Source: CAIOZW01 sp049317725
GTDB lineage: Bacteria; Acidobacteriota; Blastocatellia; RBC074
NCBI GenBank assembly: GCA_049317725.1
Contig: JBMOHS010000218.1
Span: 1-5,838, forward strand
Length of the DNA: 5,838 nt
Reading direction: 5' to 3'
This document shows positions 1-5,838 of this stretch, one piece after another. The position numbers and the translations under genes are program-made. Under the pieces are notes generated by a model, which was given only the letters and a program-made list of their open reading frames with translations, was not told the DNA's origin and ran no database searches. Every line of letters starts with the position of its first letter. Position 1 is the stretch's first letter.

Positions 1-19
1 ACCTTGGCCGACATCCCCC

Positions 20-120
20 GGCGTTCTGTAGGAACGCCGCATATGCCCGAATGACTGGTTGGAGTCCGGTCGGAGGACGTGTGTCCAATCAACATCTATG
101 CGGCGTTCCTTCAGAACGCC
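20..120. repeat. 24-nt inverted-repeat pair, each arm itself a hairpin
   Basis: The arm at 20-43 and the reverse complement of the arm at 97-120 agree at 23 of 24 bases; the single mismatch is at position 29. The arms are 53 bases apart. Each arm folds on its own: GGCGTTC (20-26) pairs with GAACGCC (32-38) across a 5-base loop, and GGCGTTC (102-108) pairs with GAACGCC (114-120) across another 5-base loop. The intervening 44-96 shows no coding signal. No T-run follows either hairpin on either strand, so these are not standard intrinsic terminators. The pair could be a REP-like palindromic unit, the ends of a small non-autonomous element, or an mRNA 3'-end stabiliser; the sequence does not decide. 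Confidence 0.8.
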
Positions 121-122
121 TG

Positions 123-188
123 AACGGGGTGCCACGTCTACCCAGGGTTGCACCCTGGGCTGGTATGCGGCGCCCCGTTGGGGCGCTG
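123..188. repeat. Nested and competing palindromes (REP-like composite hairpin element)
   Basis: Three stems lie within 66 bases. A perfect 8-bp hairpin is formed by CCCAGGGT (141-148) and ACCCTGGG (152-159) with a 3-base loop. Enclosing it, AACGGGGTGCC (123-133) can pair with GGCGCCCCGTT (169-179): 11 bp with one G-U pair. The right arm of that outer stem is also the left arm of another hairpin, GCGCCCC (170-176) with GGGGCGC (180-186) across the loop GTT, extendable to 9 bp including one wobble. The last two are mutually exclusive folds. The layout resembles, from memory only, intergenic palindromic repeats seen in many copies in Planctomycetota and other environmental genomes; the copy number in this genome is unknown. 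It lies about 90 bases beyond the permease stop codon. Confidence 0.75.
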
Positions 189-274
189 GCGGAAATGCCC
201 CCTTTTTGGCACGAGATGTCCAAAGTTTAGAGACGAGGCTCCCCTCTTCCCTTTTCCTCGATGGATGGATCCAC
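189..274. other. Non-coding 3' flank between the permease stop and the palindromes
   Basis: About 85 bases with no supported gene. I looked for a rho-independent terminator for the leftward operon. Only weak 4-bp stems are present (TGCC/GGCA at 196-211 and GAGG/CCTC near 235-246), with no minus-strand U-tract after them. The T-run at 203-207 is in the plus-strand sense and lies about 15 bases past the 170-186 hairpin, too far for a canonical plus-strand terminator. How the operon transcript ends is therefore not evident. Confidence 0.5.
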
Positions 275-3510
<3,236 letters not shown>

Positions 3511-3514
<4 letters not shown>

Positions 3515-4713
3515 TGTACCTGCACCCCCTCCCGCCCGATGCGAGCGCTCTCCACCACCAAGCGCTCGCCGGGCGTCAAGCCCGAGAGAATCTCGCGGCG
3601 GCCCTCGCGCTCATCCCCAAGGGTCACCAACCGCAACCGGGTCCGCCCTCCCTCCCCAACGACAAAGACGCCCGTCAACTGGCCCTGCCGGACGACCGCC
3701 GAGCCCGGGATGAGAATTGCTGGCCGCTCTCCCATCTGGAAATGGGCCCGACCAAACATTCCCGAACGAATCCGGGGTTCGATCGGCAAGGTGACCTTGA
3801 CAGTGTAGGTTCGCGTCGCCGGATCGGTCGCCGGAACGATCTCGACCACCTGCCCAGCCATCTCCCCCAACCCGAGCGCGTCAATCTGGACCTTGACCGG
3901 TGTCTCCCGCGAGATCTGCCCCATTCGCAGCTCATCGATCGCCACCTCGAGGCGATAGTTTCCTGTCTCCTCCACCGTCAAGAGAGGCACCCCAGGAGAG
4001 GCCAGCGTCCCGACCTCGACGTGACGGGCCGTGACCACCCCCGCGAAGGGAGCCGCGACGCGGGCATACCCCGCGACGACCTCGGCCGCGGCGACATCGG
4101 CGCGCGCCTGCTCGATCTTCGCCGTCACCATGGTCCGCCGCGCTTCGACCACTTGCACCATCCGGTTGGCCCGCTCCAGTTCCGCCTCCGCCACCCGCGC
4201 GCGCGCCTTGACCTCGTCAAACTCCTGGTCGCTGACCGACTTTCGCTCGTGGAGGCCCTGGTATCGCTGCAGCGTCGCCTGGGCCAGCTCCCGGCCCGCC
4301 TCCGCCGCACGACGCGCCGCTTGCGCGGCCTGGGCATTCTGCTCGACCTCCTGGATCCCCGCCTGTGCTTCGCGCAGCCCCGCCTGCGCCTTGCCGAGAG
4401 CCGCTCGCGCCTCCTGATTCTCGATCTCGACCAGCACCTGCCCAGCCCGGACCCGCTCCCCTTCCCGGACTCGCACCGCCGTAACAACCCCCATCACCTT
4501 GGCCGAGAGGTCCGACGAGGTCTTCGATCGCACCGTCCCCGAGGCCTCGTAGCGATCCTCAATCTTCGATTCGACGACCTCCTCGGTCTTGACCCCCGAA
4601 ACGACCGCCGGCTTCTCTTCGCGCCCGCTCCCGCTTCCCTGCTCTCCCCCGCACGAGGCGCCACCCCCCGCCAAGAGACCCAACGCCAGAAGAAGAATCC
4701 CCGTTTTTTTCAT
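3511..4713 (-). CDS. RND efflux periplasmic adaptor (membrane-fusion protein), probable lipoprotein
   Basis: This 400-residue HlyD/AcrA-type adaptor links the inner-membrane permease to the TolC-like channel. I chose the ATG at 4711-4713: it gives a clean lipoprotein-like leader (MKK, hydrophobic 5-15, Cys21) and has AGGAAG 10 bases upstream. An in-frame TTG at 4762-4764 would add 17 polar residues and overlap the channel gene. Domains in order: first half of the barrel-sandwich (lipoyl-like) domain at about 57-98 (ASGTVRSK, then VREGERVRAGQVLVEIE); Ala/Glu/Gln/Arg-rich coiled-coil hairpin at about 100-212; second lipoyl half at about 216-250 (YARVAAPFAGVVTARHVEVG); beta-barrel at about 253-328 with the typical ATDPATRTYTVKV and RSGMFGRA; membrane-proximal domain at about 330-400 (ILIPGSAVV to the C-terminus). 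The lipobox is relaxed (Gly-Ala-Ser-Cys, Gly at -3), so lipid anchoring is likely but not certain. The stop codon overlaps the permease start (ATGA), implying translational coupling and 1:1 co-expression. Confidence 0.94.
3525..3533 (-). promoter_or_regulatory. Ribosome binding site of the permease gene, inside the adaptor's last codons
   Basis: On the minus strand this reads GGGAGGGGG, about 10 bases before the permease ATG. It lies within the codons for Arg-Glu-Gly-Val near the end of the adaptor. Together with the ATGA stop/start overlap at 3511-3514, it suggests that translation of the permease is coupled to that of the adaptor. Confidence 0.6.
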
Positions 4714-4723
4714 GATCTGATCA

Positions 4724-4729
4724 CTTCCT
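4724..4729 (-). promoter_or_regulatory. Ribosome binding site of the adaptor gene
   Basis: On the minus strand this reads AGGAAG, ending 10 bases before the ATG at 4711-4713. It supports that ATG over the upstream in-frame TTG, and it lies in the 40-base gap after the channel gene's stop codon. Confidence 0.6.
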
Positions 4730-4753
4730 GTTCGATCTGCCTCACCCGCACCA

Positions 4754-5838
4754 TCAAGAGACAAATGGCTCGACTCCTGTCAGCCGACCCGTCGTCAGCA
4801 GCAGCGCCGCATAGCCAACATAGTAGTCATACCGTGTCGCGAGCACCTGCAGTCGTGCGCGCGTCAACGCCGTCTGCGCCCGCAGCAGCTCGGTCATTGT
4901 CGTCAGCCCCTCCTGGTAGCGGTCCTGAACGATCCGCAAGGCCTCGGTCGCCCGTTCGGTCGTCCGCTCCGCGACGACCATCCGCTCCGCCGCCGTCCGG
5001 ACGCGCTGACGGGCCTCGACGACCTCATACCGGACCTGCTGCTGCAGGTGATCCCGCTCCCCGGAAGCCATCTCCGCCGCCGCCCGTGCCTGCGCGACCC
5101 GCGAACTGCGCCCCGCATCGAAGAGCTGAAAGGTGACACTGACCCCGACCGTGTAGTCCCCACTGCCATTGAGCCAGTCGTGTCGGCTCGCTCCCGCGCT
5201 GGTAAACAGGTCGACCCGCGGCAGATACTCGCTGCGGGCCCCACGAACTCCCACTTGGCCACTCTCCCAAGCCAGCCCAGCCCTCACCACCTCGGGGCGG
5301 TGCTGCAGCGCCTGCTGCAGGAGCCCCTCCTGGCTCTCCAGGGGAAAGGTCCGCGCTCCGAGCTGACCCGAGGGAATCTGTGGCGTCTCGATCGCCATCC
5401 CCATCGCGGTGTTGAGAGCCGCCAACGCTGTCACCTCCTCCCCCTCCGCCTCGATCTGCTGCTGGCGAACCTCCGACAACTGCACCTCGGCGGCAAGCAG
5501 GTCTGACACTACCGCCGTTCCCAACTCGACCCGGTTGCGGCTCAACTGCACATCGGCCTCTGCCAATTGGACCGATTCGGTGGTGACTTGACGCCGCGAC
5601 TGCGCCAAGAGCAGCCCGTAGTAGGTCCGGATCACCTCGAAACGGATCCGCTGTGCCACCTGCTCCGCCTGCGTCCCCGCCTGATCCCGCCGCAATCCCG
5701 CTTGGCGGATTCGCGTCGAGGCCTCCCGCTGATCGAAGACCGGCAGGCGAATCGAGACCCCAACCCGGAAATTGGTCAATGCTTCGGGATTGTTCAACCG
5801 CGGCAGGCTCAAAGAGACAAAATTTACCGCGATCTCGC
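4754..5838 (-). CDS. TolC-family outer-membrane efflux channel, 5' end outside the window (partial)
   Basis: This is the outer-membrane channel of the efflux pump, in the OEP/TolC family (trimeric beta-barrel with a long periplasmic alpha-helical tunnel). The frame stays open to the right edge, so about 360 residues are visible and the signal peptide plus first helices are missing (family members are usually about 430-480 residues). The in-frame TTG at 5810-5812 is not a credible start because coding continues upstream with residues such as EIAVNFVS. Both halves of the internal repeat are present. Each has a beta-strand motif ending in a Phe-Asp turn (FRVGVSIRLPVFDQ, and later YTVGVSVTFQLFDAGRSS), followed by long Gln/Glu/Arg/Ala-rich helices. 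The helical tip motifs are LGTAVVSDLLAAEVQL and YQEGLTTMTELLRAQTAL. The second half begins near HRPEVVRAGLAWES and EYLPRVDLF. It ends with the usual YAALLLTTGRLTG and a TGA stop. It is the first visible gene of the operon, 40 bases upstream of the adaptor. Family assignment is secure; the substrate is unknown. Confidence 0.93.
   Translation of the reverse strand, partial: EIAVNFVSLSLPRLNNPEALTNFRVGVSIRLPVFDQREASTRIRQAGLRRDQAGTQAEQVAQRIRFEVIRTYYGLLLAQSRRQVTTESVQLAEADVQLSRNRVELGTAVVSDLLAAEVQLSEVRQQQIEAEGEEVTALAALNTAMGMAIETPQIPSGQLGARTFPLESQEGLLQQALQHRPEVVRAGLAWESGQVGVRGARSEYLPRVDLFTSAGASRHDWLNGSGDYTVGVSVTFQLFDAGRSSRVAQARAAAEMASGERDHLQQQVRYEVVEARQRVRTAAERMVVAERTTERATEALRIVQDRYQEGLTTMTELLRAQTALTRARLQVLATRYDYYVGYAALLLTTGRLTGVEPFVS

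Noticed and set aside
20..188. A CRISPR array in the left-hand repeat region
   Set aside because: The repeats are inverted and of different types, with no series of direct repeats and uniform spacers.
168..207. Hairpin 170-186 followed by a T-run at 203-207 as a rho-independent terminator
   Set aside because: The T-run is about 15 bases from the stem and in the plus-strand sense, while the operon is transcribed on the minus strand, where no U-tract follows the stem.
4714..4764. Longer adaptor form starting at the TTG at 4762-4764
   Set aside because: It would add a polar stretch ahead of an otherwise clean lipoprotein leader and overlap the upstream gene's stop, while the ATG at 4711-4713 has a well-placed AGGAAG.
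5810..5812. TTG as the start codon of the channel gene
   Set aside because: The frame remains open to the window edge with family-like sequence, and a start here would leave no signal peptide and drop the first helices of the TolC fold.

Overview
The window holds one minus-strand operon for a tripartite RND (resistance-nodulation-division) efflux pump, followed by a short repeat-rich non-coding stretch. In transcription order (right to left) the genes are a TolC-type outer-membrane channel whose N-terminus lies beyond the right edge (4754-5838), a periplasmic membrane-fusion adaptor (3511-4713), and an AcrB-type inner-membrane permease (275-3514). A TolC-type outer-membrane factor together with a putative lipoprotein adaptor indicates a diderm (Gram-negative-type) bacterium. 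The DNA is GC-rich, with strongly GC-biased third codon positions that leave long spurious open frames on the opposite strand. The phylum cannot be fixed from these genes. The palindrome cluster at the left end resembles, from memory only, intergenic repeats common in Planctomycetota and similar large-genome environmental bacteria.

Layout: 1-274 carries no convincing gene. It contains a 24-nt imperfect inverted-repeat pair (20-43 / 97-120), each arm of which is itself a hairpin, then a compact nest of overlapping palindromes (123-188), then about 85 bases without clear structure up to the permease stop codon. From 275 rightwards the sequence is essentially all coding. The permease start overlaps the adaptor stop by 4 bases (ATGA), and 40 bases separate the channel gene's stop from the adaptor's start.

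How the parts work together: the permease would take substrate from the periplasm or inner membrane using the proton gradient, the adaptor would bridge it to the channel, and the channel would open through the outer membrane. The Asp-Asp pair in TM4 of the permease fits the drug/hydrophobic-compound type of pump better than the CzcA metal type, but the substrate cannot be read from sequence. No regulator is visible; promoter and operator would lie upstream, beyond the right edge.

I did not find an undescribed biological system here. The pump is a recognisable family. The least explained part is the layered inverted-repeat cluster at the left end.
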